In this document: positions 25,438-33,706 of the stretch, piece after piece | Numbering within the stretch: the first letter of the stretch is position 1 | Layout: every line of letters starts with the position of its first letter | Program-made: the position numbers and the translations under genes | NCBI RefSeq assembly: GCF_013307435.2 | Contig: NZ_CP102845.1 | Location: forward strand, 744,001-808,000 | Length of the DNA stretch: 64,000 nt | From: Microvirga terrae | GTDB taxonomy: Bacteria > Pseudomonadota > Alphaproteobacteria > Rhizobiales > Beijerinckiaceae | Direction of reading: 5' to 3' | The notes under the pieces: generated by a model | What the model saw: only the letters and a program-made list of their open reading frames with translations | What the model was told of the DNA's origin: nothing | Databases searched by the model: none

Positions 25438-26607
25438 ATGTTGTTTGCGGGTTGCGCGATAACGAGAGACGCCATGGCATGGCCTGACGGTGGAGCAGGT
25501 CTGCATGTGCTGATGACAGCAGATGCGGTCGGCGGGGTCTGGCAATACGCGCTCGATCTCAGTGATGGTCTGCGTGCACACGATGTCAAAACCACGATCG
25601 CCGTGCTCGGGCCTCCTCCGTCCGCCGATCAGCAGGTGGCGGCAGAAGCCATGGGCGCAACGCTTGTGATGACAGGCCTCCCGCTGGACTGGACCGCTCA
25701 AGCTCCGCATGAGGTCGAGGAGGCCGGCGAAGCGATTGCGCGTCTTGCCGCGCGCCTTCGCCCGGATCTCATTCATCTCAACTCGCCGGCGCTGGCCGCT
25801 CGTGCGGTCTTCGATGCTCCTGTCGTGGCAGTGTGTCACTCTTGCGTTGCGACCTGGTGGCAGGCCGTGAAATGCGGTCGCCTCCCGGAGGAGTTCGTAT
25901 GGCGGACGGAACTCGTCAGGAGAGGCTATGCGTCTGCCGGCCGCCTCCTGGCGCCGACCCTCGCATTCGCCCGCACCACAGCGAAGGTCTATGAACTCCC
26001 CCAGGTCCCGAGCGTCGTCAGAAATGGCAGGCGACTCGCGCCGTTATCAGCGAGCATGCCCGACGGCGATTTCGTCTTCACGGCTGGGCGCCTCTGGGAC
26101 GAGGGCAAGAATTTTGCCGGTATCGACCGCCTGGCATCCCGTCTCCCCATATCGGTTCTCGCCGCAGGATCAGTTCGAGGGCCAAATGGTGCGACAGCTC
26201 AGGCGGTTCACGCCAGAGTGCTCGGCCAGTTGAGCGATATGGACGTTACCCGGTACCTGAGCGCCAAGCCGATCTTCGTCTCGCCGGCACGATATGAACC
26301 CTTCGGCCTTGCCGTTCTCGAAGCCGCCCAGATGGAATGCGCTTTGATCCTGTCCGACATACCGACGTTCCGGGAATTGTGGGAGGATGCCGCGTTGTTC
26401 GTCGATCCAGATGATGAGAGCGCAGTTGTCGAGGCAACCGAACGCCTTCTTCGGGATCCGGAAACCCGCCGCGCTCTGGGAAGCGCTGCACGAGTGCGCT
26501 CTGAGTCCTACACGATAGAGGCCATGAGCGCCGGGGTTCTGAGCGCGTATCGTTCCCTCCTGGAGCCGAAGCCCTCGAGATCCCCCCTTGAGGGAGCCGC
26601 CGCATGA
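25438..26607 (+). CDS. glycosyltransferase family 4-type
   Basis: 389 aa from ATG 25438; ATG 25474 (MAWPDGGAG) is an alternative start with GAGAG upstream. GT-B fold: N-terminal LHVLMTADAVGGVWQYALDL, the characteristic start of a group of GT4 enzymes. The donor site has FTAGRLWDEGKNF and the family motif SPARYEPFGLAVLEAAQMECALI (E-x7-E type), followed by DIPTFRELWEDAALFVDPDD. The enzyme is cytoplasmic and retaining by family. It follows the CDP-paratose-epimerase-like gene by 6 bases and overlaps the next glycosyltransferase by 4. Confidence 0.88.
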   Translation: MLFAGCAITRDAMAWPDGGAGLHVLMTADAVGGVWQYALDLSDGLRAHDVKTTIAVLGPPPSADQQVAAEAMGATLVMTGLPLDWTAQAPHEVEEAGEAIARLAARLRPDLIHLNSPALAARAVFDAPVVAVCHSCVATWWQAVKCGRLPEEFVWRTELVRRGYASAGRLLAPTLAFARTTAKVYELPQVPSVVRNGRRLAPLSASMPDGDFVFTAGRLWDEGKNFAGIDRLASRLPISVLAAGSVRGPNGATAQAVHARVLGQLSDMDVTRYLSAKPIFVSPARYEPFGLAVLEAAQMECALILSDIPTFRELWEDAALFVDPDDESAVVEATERLLRDPETRRALGSAARVRSESYTIEAMSAGVLSAYRSLLEPKPSRSPLEGAAA

Positions 26608-27716
26608 AGTTCGTGTATTTTACCCATTCCCTCGCCTCGTGCTGGAACCATGGCAACGCGCATTTCCTGCGCGGCGTCCTGCGAGAGCTCGTTCATGGAG
26701 GGCATGCTGTCGCCGTGTACGAGCCGCGGGGAGCCTGGAGCCTCGAGAACCTCCTGAAGGATCATGGAGAGGCAGGGCTCGATTCTTATCGTAGACTCTA
26801 CCCTGAGCTGTCCTCGAGAATCTTCAACCAGGACCTGAATCTCGAGGAAGCACTTGCAGACGCCGACGTGGTCATCGTTCATGAATGGAACGAGCCATGG
26901 CTGGTCGCAGCGATTGGGAAAGTGCGCCGGCTGGGTGGCCAGTTCACGCTCCTGTTTCATGACACGCACCACAGGGCCGTAAGCGATCCTGACGCTATTC
27001 GCCAATTCGATCTCGACGGCTATGACGGCGTTCTCGCTTTCGGCGAGACTCTCGCGGAGGTCTATCGACGCTGGGGCTGGGGTGATCGCGTCCACGTCTG
27101 GCACGAGGCTGCCGATACCCGGCTCTTTCACCCGCCTGCACGTGAAGTGGAGCGGAATGGCCTGGTGTGGATCGGCAACTGGGGTGACGGCGAGCGAAGC
27201 GCGGAGCTCGAAAGCTTCCTCTTCCGCCCTGCGCAGGCGGTTGGTCTTCCTCTCGAAATCTACGGCGTGCGGTATCCTGACGAGGCGCTCCGCACGCTGG
27301 CACGCTATGGCGTCACCTATCGCGGTTGGCTGCCGAACGCTCGAGCTCCTGAAGTCTTCTCGCGCCATGTGGCGACCGTTCACGTACCACGGCGGTTTTA
27401 TGTCGAGATGCTCCCGGGCATCCCGACAATTCGTGTCTTTGAGGCTCTCGCCTGCGGGATTCCGCTGATCTCCGCGCCCTGGCACGATTCCGAAGGCTTG
27501 TTCAATCCCGGATCTGATTTTCTCGTTGCCGAGAATGACGCGCGGATGGAACGCCATATGAAGGCGGTTCTCCATGACTCCGACCTGCGCAGGTCGCTGG
27601 TGGAGAATGGACTTAACGCCATTCGCAGCCGCCACTCCTGTGCTCATCGGGCCGAACAGCTCCTTTCTATTCTTGCAGATCATGGCGCTGCGACGCCAAT
27701 GGAGATGTCCGCATGA
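26604..27716 (+). CDS. CgeB-like family glycosyltransferase (paralogue B)
   Basis: 370 aa. Begins MKFVYFTHSLASCWNHGNAHFLRG, a variant of the N-terminal loop of its neighbours, and ends with the donor-binding region PTIRVFEALACGIPLISAPW, followed by FNPGSDFLVAEND. The middle (VVIVHEWNEPWLVAAIG and LLFHDTHHRAVS) is characteristic of this CgeB-like subgroup. No transmembrane segment. It is the most divergent of the four CgeB-like enzymes here. Four-base overlaps on both sides show tight translational coupling. Confidence 0.86.
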   Translation: MKFVYFTHSLASCWNHGNAHFLRGVLRELVHGGHAVAVYEPRGAWSLENLLKDHGEAGLDSYRRLYPELSSRIFNQDLNLEEALADADVVIVHEWNEPWLVAAIGKVRRLGGQFTLLFHDTHHRAVSDPDAIRQFDLDGYDGVLAFGETLAEVYRRWGWGDRVHVWHEAADTRLFHPPAREVERNGLVWIGNWGDGERSAELESFLFRPAQAVGLPLEIYGVRYPDEALRTLARYGVTYRGWLPNARAPEVFSRHVATVHVPRRFYVEMLPGIPTIRVFEALACGIPLISAPWHDSEGLFNPGSDFLVAENDARMERHMKAVLHDSDLRRSLVENGLNAIRSRHSCAHRAEQLLSILADHGAATPMEMSA

Positions 27717-28807
27717 AGATCGCCTTTTACGGCTCCAGCCTTCTGTCTTCGTATTGGAATGGTGCCGCCACCTATTACCGCGGCCTCCTGAGTGATCTCG
27801 CCCGCCGGGGCTACAGCATCACGTTCTACGAGCCGGATGCGTTCGACCGCCAGAAGCATCGGGACATCGAGCCACCGGACTGGGCGGATGTAAAAGTCTA
27901 TCCCGCAACGGCTGAGGCCATGCGTGGGGTCGTGTCTGAGGCGGCAAAGGCTGATGTCGTGGTCAAGGCGTCCGGTGTCGGTGTTTTCGACAACGAGTTG
28001 CTGGAAGGGATCGTTGCAGCGTCTCGTCCCGATGCGATCCGCATCTTCTGGGATGTTGATGCGCCTGCAACCCTCGCTGAGTTGCGCGAGAGCCCTGACC
28101 ATCCGCTGCATCGCGCGATGCCGTCTCTTGATCTTGTGCTGACCTATGGCGGCGGCCCGCCGGTGATCGGCGCCTATGAGGGCTTCGGCGCCCGCCGGTG
28201 CATCCCGATCTATAATGCCTGCGATCCATCGACCCATCATCCTGTTCCGGCAGATGATCGCTTCCGGGCAGACTTGTCCTTCCTCGGCAATCGTCTGCCC
28301 GATCGCGAGGCTCGTGTGGAGCAGTTCTTTCTGGAGCCCGCCGCCCATCTGCCGGACCGTCAATTCCTGATTGGCGGCAATGGCTGGGAAACAAAGGGAA
28401 TGCCGTCGAACGTCCGTCACATCGGCCATGTCTACACGCGTGACCATAACGCCTTCAACACGAGTCCGCTGGCGGTTCTCAACATTGCCCGCGACTCGAT
28501 GGCAAGCACGGGATATTCACCCGCAACCCGCGTTTTCGAGGCTGCGGGAGCCGGGGCGTGCCTGATCACGGATGCCTGGATCGGTCTGGAGCTGTTCCTG
28601 AAGGAAGGAGAGGAAGTGCTGGTGGCCCGCGACGGCAGAGATGTCGCTGACCATGTCGAGGCCCTTACGCCCGAGCGTGCCCGCGCGATCGGCGCCGCGG
28701 CAAGGGCGCGGATCATGGCTGAGCACACCTATACCCGCCGCGGTGCCGAGGTGGATGCCATTCTGCGCCAAGAAGTCTCTCAGAAGCGCGAGAGGAGCGT
28801 CGCGTGA
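27713..28807 (+). CDS. CgeB-like family glycosyltransferase (paralogue C)
   Basis: 364 aa. N terminus MKIAFYGSSLLSSYWNGAAT; a DVDAPATLAEL segment corresponds to DIDTPVTLAKL of paralogue D. DLSFLGNRLPDRE and ATRVFEAAGAGACLITDAW form the donor-binding part. It is a soluble GT-B enzyme of unknown specificity, third of four consecutive glycosyltransferases with 4-base overlaps. The similarity to paralogues A and D suggests stepwise addition of related sugars, or of one sugar to different positions. Confidence 0.86.
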   Translation: MKIAFYGSSLLSSYWNGAATYYRGLLSDLARRGYSITFYEPDAFDRQKHRDIEPPDWADVKVYPATAEAMRGVVSEAAKADVVVKASGVGVFDNELLEGIVAASRPDAIRIFWDVDAPATLAELRESPDHPLHRAMPSLDLVLTYGGGPPVIGAYEGFGARRCIPIYNACDPSTHHPVPADDRFRADLSFLGNRLPDREARVEQFFLEPAAHLPDRQFLIGGNGWETKGMPSNVRHIGHVYTRDHNAFNTSPLAVLNIARDSMASTGYSPATRVFEAAGAGACLITDAWIGLELFLKEGEEVLVARDGRDVADHVEALTPERARAIGAAARARIMAEHTYTRRGAEVDAILRQEVSQKRERSVA

Positions 28808-29913
28808 CCAAGCTCCGCGTCGTTGTCCTGGGACTGAGTCTGTCCTCCTCATGGGGGAACGGCCACGCGACAACCTTCCGCGCCTTGTTGAGGGCTTTCG
28901 CAGCGCGGCATCATGACGTGCAGTTCCTGGAGCGCGACGTGCCGTGGTATGCCTCTCACCGCGATCTGAAGGATCCTGACTTCTGCCGGCTGGAGTTCTA
29001 TTCCAGCTTGGAGGATCTCAAGCGCTATCAGGACTTGATCAAGGAGGCCGATGCCGTCCTTGTCGGCTCCTATGTGCCGGACGGTGTCGAGGTCGGCCGG
29101 TACGTCCAACAGACGGCCCAGAGTGTCGTGGCGTTCTATGACATCGACACGCCCGTCACGCTCGCGAAACTGGAGAGGGGCGACTACGAGTACCTCGCGC
29201 CAGGCCTGATTCCTGACTACGACGTCTACTTCTCGTTCACCGGAGGGCCGACGCTTGACTTGCTGATGGCGAGGTATGGCTCGCCCGCCGCTCGGGCGCT
29301 TTACTGTTCGGTTGATCCTGAGGCGTATCCGAGCCTTGATGAGGAGAAGCGCTGGGATCTGAGCTATCTCGGGACGTACAGTCCAGACCGGCAGCCGACC
29401 CTTGAGCGGCTCCTGATCGAACCAGCCCTGAAAGCGCCTCATCTTCGTTTCGTCGTCGCAGGTCCCCAATATCCGGCCGACATCGATTGGCCGGAGAACG
29501 TTGAGCGTATCGACCACATTCCTCCAAGCGACCACCCGGCCTTTTATGCGCGGAGCCGCTATACTCTCAATGTCACGCGGGCCGACATGATCAGGGCAGG
29601 GTATAGCCCGAGCGTTCGCCTTTTCGAGGCCGCAGCCTGTGGAACGCCGATCATTTCCGATGTTTGGGATGGGATTGAGACGCTTCTCGAACCGGATCGG
29701 GAGATCGTACTGGCGCGCCGGTCCGACGATGTTCTCACGGTTCTCGGTACTTGGCCCGACAATAAGAGAAAGGACCTGGGAAGTCGCGCACGGCACCGTA
29801 TCCTTGAGGAGCATACATCGGCTCACCGTGCCGCATCGATGGAGCGGGATCTTTTCGAAGCCCTTCAGCGCCGACATCAGGAACGGCCGCTCGCTTTGGC
29901 AGTTGAGTCCTGA
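28804..29913 (+). CDS. CgeB-like family glycosyltransferase (paralogue D)
   Basis: 369 aa. N terminus VVVLGLSLSSSWGNGHAT, then FYDIDTPVTLAKLERGDYEYL, WDLSYLGTYSPDRQ and SVRLFEAAACGTPIISDVWD. It is clearly a paralogue of the leftward gene at 19993-21099 and shares its motifs almost in register. Ends the tight four-glycosyltransferase run; about 110 bases separate it from the UDP-glucuronate decarboxylase gene. Confidence 0.87.
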   Translation: MTKLRVVVLGLSLSSSWGNGHATTFRALLRAFAARHHDVQFLERDVPWYASHRDLKDPDFCRLEFYSSLEDLKRYQDLIKEADAVLVGSYVPDGVEVGRYVQQTAQSVVAFYDIDTPVTLAKLERGDYEYLAPGLIPDYDVYFSFTGGPTLDLLMARYGSPAARALYCSVDPEAYPSLDEEKRWDLSYLGTYSPDRQPTLERLLIEPALKAPHLRFVVAGPQYPADIDWPENVERIDHIPPSDHPAFYARSRYTLNVTRADMIRAGYSPSVRLFEAAACGTPIISDVWDGIETLLEPDREIVLARRSDDVLTVLGTWPDNKRKDLGSRARHRILEEHTSAHRAASMERDLFEALQRRHQERPLALAVES

Positions 29914-30022
29914 TGCTATGAATAGATTCAAGCCGGGCATTGAACAAACGTCAGGCTTTGCGGTTGGGGCAGAGTAGGTTTGTACCTTGAGACCCTCTGA
30001 AGGTCCGAGAAGGAGCGTTCTC

Positions 30023-31057
30023 ATGAAGAATGGCACAGGTAAGCATGTTCTCGTAGCCGGTGGGGCCGGATTCCTTGGGTCCCATCTCTGCGATGCCCTT
30101 CTCAGCGAAGGCGCTCATGTGACCGTCCTCGATAACTTTCAAACAGGACGAAAGCAGAATATTCGCCATTTGGAGCGGGAGCCACGCTTCGATATCATCG
30201 ACAGCGATATCATCAAGCCTCTGCCGGCCCGGCTGCGGTCGAAGCGCCTGAAGATCGATGAAGTCTTCAATCTTGCCTGTGCAGCCTCCCCTCCGCATTA
30301 TCAGGCCGATCCGGAGCACACGATGCTGACGAGCGTCGTGGGCACGCACAATCTTCTCACCTTCGCTGAAGCGACAGGGGCGCGGTTCTTCCTCGCCTCG
30401 ACCAGCGAGATCTATGGCGATCCAGAGGTGCACCCGCAAACGGAGAGCTATTGGGGAAACGTCAATCCGACCGGGCCGCGTGCATGCTATGACGAAGGCA
30501 AGCGCGCTGCCGAGACGCTGACCTTCGATTTCGATCGTGCGGGACGGGCCGACGTTCGCGTGGCGCGGATCTTCAATACCTATGGCCCACGCATGCGCGC
30601 CGACGATGGCCGCGTCGTGTCCAACTACATCTGCCAAGCTCTCACGGGCGATGATATTACGGTCTACGGAGACGGAAGCCAGACACGGTCGTTCTGCTAC
30701 GTGTCCGATCTTGTCGACGGTTTCCTGCGTCTGATGGCCTATGACGGCCCGTTCCCGGGCGCAGTCAACCTCGGTAACCCGGTCGAGCTCACCGTGGGTG
30801 ATTTGGCCGAGAAGGTTCTGGCCATGACCGGCTCCTCATCCCGCGTTGTTACGCGGCCGTTGCCGATCGATGATCCACGCCGCCGGCGTCCCGACATTTC
30901 CCTGGCCAAGAATCTGCTCGGATGGTCGCCACGCACAGCGTTGGACACCGGCCTGAAGGCGACGATTGCCTGGTTCTCGGCCGAACAGGCTGAAGACGGA
31001 ACAGCAGCTCGCAAGACATCAACCGTCGGAAGTGCGATCTCGGCCGGGCAAGTCTGA
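30023..31057 (+). CDS. uxs: UDP-glucuronic acid decarboxylase (UDP-xylose synthase)
   Basis: 344 aa from ATG 30023, with AGGAG 8 bases upstream; an in-frame TTG at 29987 lacks a site. Extended SDR with [18 protein letters not shown], the family signature [26 protein letters not shown], YxxxK in [13 protein letters not shown], and [20 protein letters not shown]. It converts UDP-glucuronate to UDP-xylose, so xylose (or UDP-4-keto-arabinose-type) donors are probably used by the glycosyltransferases upstream. Interestingly a GH39-like protein, a fold known for beta-xylosidases, is in the other arm. Followed by a strong terminator. Confidence 0.9.
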   Translation: MKNGTGKHVLVAGGAGFLGSHLCDALLSEGAHVTVLDNFQTGRKQNIRHLEREPRFDIIDSDIIKPLPARLRSKRLKIDEVFNLACAASPPHYQADPEHTMLTSVVGTHNLLTFAEATGARFFLASTSEIYGDPEVHPQTESYWGNVNPTGPRACYDEGKRAAETLTFDFDRAGRADVRVARIFNTYGPRMRADDGRVVSNYICQALTGDDITVYGDGSQTRSFCYVSDLVDGFLRLMAYDGPFPGAVNLGNPVELTVGDLAEKVLAMTGSSSRVVTRPLPIDDPRRRRPDISLAKNLLGWSPRTALDTGLKATIAWFSAEQAEDGTAARKTSTVGSAISAGQV

Positions 31058-31085
31058 GATTTTTAAAGCACACCAGTGGCTCATA

Positions 31086-31114
31086 GGGCGCGCCGGATCA
31101 CGAACGGCGCGCCC
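31086..31114 (+). terminator. intrinsic terminator of the glycosyltransferase/uxs operon
   Basis: GGGCGCGCCG / CGGCGCGCCC, a perfect 10-bp stem with a 9-base loop, followed by TTGTTCATT, 28 bases after the uxs stop. Confidence 0.75.
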
Positions 31115-31168
31115 TTGTTCATTCGGGACCGATGACGGACGAGCTCGCCCCGAGCATAGGCATGGAAA

Positions 31169-31193
31169 AAGGCGCTCCGCGAGGGAGCGCCTT
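31169..31193 (-). terminator. intrinsic terminator of brkB copy 2
   Basis: AAGGCGCTCC / GGGAGCGCCTT around GCGA; on the minus strand it is followed by TTTTT. It lies just downstream of the leftward brkB stop at 31216. Confidence 0.8.
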
Positions 31194-31215
31194 CCCCGAT
31201 GGTTTTTTACGGTGC

Positions 31216-32406
31216 TCAGCTCTTCGCCGCACCGATCGTGTCGGCCATCCGTGCGCCACGAACTCCCATGGGCTGATCGGAGCCTTCGGTTGTATCCTTC
31301 GCCGTCTGGTGCTCCATCTCTGAATTGATCTCGGCACCCAGCAGCACGACGATTGTCGACAACCAGATCCACGTCATGAAGCCGATGACGGCGCCGAGTG
31401 AACCATAAGTCTCGTTGTAGCTTCCGAAATTCGCAACATACCATGAGAACAGCATGGAGACGGCAAGCCACAGGACGGCCGCGATGATCCCGCCGGGCGT
31501 GACCCAACGCCACTCGGCCTTGTCGCGGCTCGGCCCGAACCGGTAGATCAGCGAAAGGCCTAGAACGACTCCGATCAGCAGGATCGGCCAGCGCGCAAGC
31601 GATACCAGCCATTCGGCTCCTGAGCCCAGTCCGATGAAGTTGAGCAGGATCGGCAGGATGATAATTCCGGTGAGAGCAACAAGAATGAAGACAATCGCTC
31701 CCAATGTGAAGGATAGAGACAGCAGGTTCAGTTTGACGAAGCTTCTCTTCTCGTCCTCGCCATAGACGATGTTGAGGGCGTCGAAGATGGCCTTCATACC
31801 GGCATTCGCGCTCCACAAGGACAATCCAAGGCCGAAGATGAAACCGAACCCGAGGGCACCGCCTCCCTTGGAAGCGATACGGGTGACCTGTTCGCGGATG
31901 ATGTCGAGAGCGCCACTGGGCAACACGCCCGACAGGGTGTTCAGATGATCCTGGATCGTGGCCGGGTCGGCGAAGAGGCCGTAGATGGAGACGAGGGCTG
32001 CGATCGCCGGAAACAGCGCCAGCAGGGCATAGTAGGTGACGCCGGCTGCAACCGACATGATGCGGTCTTTGTTGAACTCTTCATAGGTGCGCCACAGGAT
32101 GTCCTTCCATCCCTGGGCCGGGATCTCCGTTGGCGTGTCGGCGCTCCGCCCGCGCCCCTTCTCGGCAGCGGCTTGCGGCGGGGCATGCTGCTTCTCGCCC
32201 AAATCTGAATCGGTCTGTCGGCCCTGACGCCGGGTCGATGCCGGTTGCGATGACGATCGTCCTGTCTGGACAGGATCCACGCGATCCCCTCCGACGACGA
32301 GGCGGACGAGAGCCCATCCGAGCACCACGGCCCACATGGTCGTGACAGTCGAGGATGAGGAGGACTGCCTCCCTCCAGGTGGCTGGATTGCCGGATTGTT
32401 CGCCAT
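31216..32406 (-). CDS. YihY/BrkB family membrane protein (copy 2) with long N-terminal extension
   Basis: 396 aa from ATG 32406; a GTG three codons upstream is an alternative. The N-terminal about 90 residues hold one hydrophobic segment (TMWAVVLGWALVRLVVGG) and a polar low-complexity linker. The YihY domain follows, with SVAAGVTYYALLALFPAIAALV, ALGFGFIFGLGLSLWSANAG, YRFGPSRDKAEWRWVTPG and WIWLSTIVVLLGAEINSEME. Family function is unsettled. The extension is absent in copy 1 at 4881. An EcfG-like promoter with a palindrome over its -35 lies upstream, so both copies may answer to general stress. Confidence 0.88.
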   Translation of the reverse strand: MANNPAIQPPGGRQSSSSSTVTTMWAVVLGWALVRLVVGGDRVDPVQTGRSSSQPASTRRQGRQTDSDLGEKQHAPPQAAAEKGRGRSADTPTEIPAQGWKDILWRTYEEFNKDRIMSVAAGVTYYALLALFPAIAALVSIYGLFADPATIQDHLNTLSGVLPSGALDIIREQVTRIASKGGGALGFGFIFGLGLSLWSANAGMKAIFDALNIVYGEDEKRSFVKLNLLSLSFTLGAIVFILVALTGIIILPILLNFIGLGSGAEWLVSLARWPILLIGVVLGLSLIYRFGPSRDKAEWRWVTPGGIIAAVLWLAVSMLFSWYVANFGSYNETYGSLGAVIGFMTWIWLSTIVVLLGAEINSEMEHQTAKDTTEGSDQPMGVRGARMADTIGAAKS

Positions 32407-32460
32407 AGTCGACACTGCCTCGGTTGTCGGGTGCAGGCCAAACGGCCTGGTTCAACCGTA

Positions 32461-32486
32461 AACCTTCCGAATTACTCAGTGGTTCC
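32461..32486 (-). promoter_or_regulatory. EcfG-like promoter for brkB copy 2
   Basis: Minus strand GGAAC (32486-32482), 17-base spacer, GGTT (32464-32461); one mismatch to CGTT. The leader to the ATG would be about 50 bases, the same geometry as for brkB copy 1. Confidence 0.5.
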
Positions 32487-32503
32487 ACACACTTATTGTG
32501 TGG
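32485..32503. promoter_or_regulatory. palindrome overlapping the brkB copy 2 promoter
   Basis: CCACACA-CTTAT-TGTGTGG, a perfect 7-bp inverted repeat that begins inside the -35 element. Its position fits an operator for a dimeric regulator, but no specific regulator is indicated. Confidence 0.35.
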
Positions 32504-32666
32504 AGACGATCCTGGACTGTCCGCCATAAGGTTTTGGTGTTGATCTGCATTGAAGAAGCGGGAACCCGGTTCGTCGGTTTTGCCCAGCCCTTTTGATCGT
32601 ACGCTTTAACCCGGATGCAAGACTCTCTGGACCAGTGTCTCCCTCGATCCACGAGGAGGGTCTGAA

Positions 32667-32876
32667 ATGGACGAGTGGTCAGGACGCAAATGGGAGCCAG
32701 TGACAGAGGAGCGTCTGCTTCGGGCGATCGATGTTCTGGTTGATATCGCGAAGGAGCACGGGCCGGCCTTCAATCCGGTTCTTGAAACGATACGGCAGGA
32801 GCTGCACGATTTCCGCTCTCGGACGCAGCCCATGGTCGATCAAGCAGAGGAAACCCCTGTCCGCAAGGCAGGCTGA
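32667..32876 (+). CDS. small hypothetical protein
   Basis: 69 aa, with an excellent GAGGAGGG site before ATG 32667. Acidic, helical, soluble: WSGRKWEPVTEERLLRAIDV, then IAKEHGPAFNPVLETIRQEL, ending RTQPMVDQAEETPVRKAG. No family recognised. Short proteins of this kind are common near stress-regulated genes in Methylobacteriaceae, but no function can be given. It is divergent from brkB copy 2. Confidence 0.6.
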   Translation: MDEWSGRKWEPVTEERLLRAIDVLVDIAKEHGPAFNPVLETIRQELHDFRSRTQPMVDQAEETPVRKAG

Positions 32877-32955
32877 GCTCGCTGCTGCTAGGGATCTGTA
32901 AGGGAGCACCGCCAATTGTCCTGCCATCGGACGGTGCTTCCCTCAAATGGGTTCG

Positions 32956-33192
32956 TCAGGCGGGCTGAAGCTGTTCTTCACGCACGAGGCGCTCCGGGCC
33001 CTGCTGATTGCCCTTGATGTGATACTGAAAGCCGTTGCTGTCAGCAGGGAGAAGTCGGATCACTTCCCAGGTGTCCTGGGGCTGGACGACATCGATGGTC
33101 GCGACCATATTGAGGAAGGCCTCCACGGTATTGGTGCTGGCAAACTTGACCATTCGCACCTGATCTCCGACCTTGAACCTGTGCGATGCCAT
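32956..33192 (-). CDS. small conserved hypothetical protein
   Basis: 78 aa from ATG 33192. MASHRFKVGDQVRMVKFAST, then FLNMVATIDVVQPQDTWEVIRLLP and DSNGFQYHIKGNQQGPERLVREEQL: a small beta-barrel (SH3/KOW-like) pattern, where a KVGDxVRM start is followed by ERLVxExQL. Similar 70-80 aa proteins are frequent in Methylobacterium relatives; the function is unknown. It shares a bidirectional EcfG-type promoter with the response regulator gene to the right. Confidence 0.65.
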   Translation of the reverse strand: MASHRFKVGDQVRMVKFASTNTVEAFLNMVATIDVVQPQDTWEVIRLLPADSNGFQYHIKGNQQGPERLVREEQLQPA

Positions 33193-33230
33193 GACCCGGA
33201 TCCCCGCTCAAAAAAGCTACCTGAGCAGTA

Positions 33231-33255
33231 GGAACTAACATAGGTTAGTTTCGTT
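33231..33255. promoter_or_regulatory. divergent EcfG-type promoter
   Basis: Plus strand: GGAAC (33231-33235), 16-base spacer, CGTT (33252-33255), an exact EcfG match pointing to the response regulator at 33265. The same stretch read leftward gives GGAAC (33257-33253), 16 bases, AGTT (33236-33233), pointing to the small gene ending at 32956. Rightward, the start codon is only about 10 bases from the -10, so that transcript would be almost leaderless. Confidence 0.6.
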
Positions 33256-33264
33256 CCATGGCTC

Positions 33265-33651
33265 ATGATGAACAAATATTCAGACGACACTCCGGTTGTT
33301 CTGCTAGTCGAGGATGAACTCCTCGTGCGGATGGCGGCGGCCGGCGATTTAGAGGATGCCGGTTTTCACGTGCTGGAAGCGGCCAATGCGGATGTGGCCC
33401 TCGCGGTCCTGGAAACCTGTTCTAACGAAGTACAGGTGCTATTCACTGATATCGACATGCCGGGATCCATGAACGGTCTTGATCTGGCCGAGAATGTTCA
33501 GCAGCGGTGGCCGCACATCTCGCTCCTGATCTCGTCCGCCTATCACAAGCCTACTTCCGAGCAGATCCCCGACGACGGCCGGTTCGTCCCAAAGCCGTAT
33601 TCCAGCGAAGATGTGGTTCAGCACATCCGCGAACTCGTGACGAGCCAGTAG
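33265..33651 (+). CDS. single-domain response regulator
   Basis: 128 aa consisting of one receiver domain. Acidic pair in LLVEDELLVRMAA, phospho-acceptor Asp in LFTDIDMPGSMNGLDLA, Ser/Thr position in LLISSAYHK and Lys in FVPKPYSSEDVV. No output domain, so it acts through protein contacts or as a phosphate sink. It has an exact EcfG-type promoter immediately upstream; ATG codons at 33265 and 33268 are both possible. The partner kinase is not evident nearby. Confidence 0.88.
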   Translation: MMNKYSDDTPVVLLVEDELLVRMAAAGDLEDAGFHVLEAANADVALAVLETCSNEVQVLFTDIDMPGSMNGLDLAENVQQRWPHISLLISSAYHKPTSEQIPDDGRFVPKPYSSEDVVQHIRELVTSQ

Positions 33652-33706
33652 ACCGCGCCAGTAACGGAGCAGCCAACGCGCAGGTTGAAGATCTCCGGCG
33701 ACTGGG

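Noticed and set aside
32561..32590. GGAAC upstream of the 69-aa gene as an EcfG promoter
   Set aside because: The bases at 16-17 spacing (GCCC/CCCA) do not resemble CGTT.
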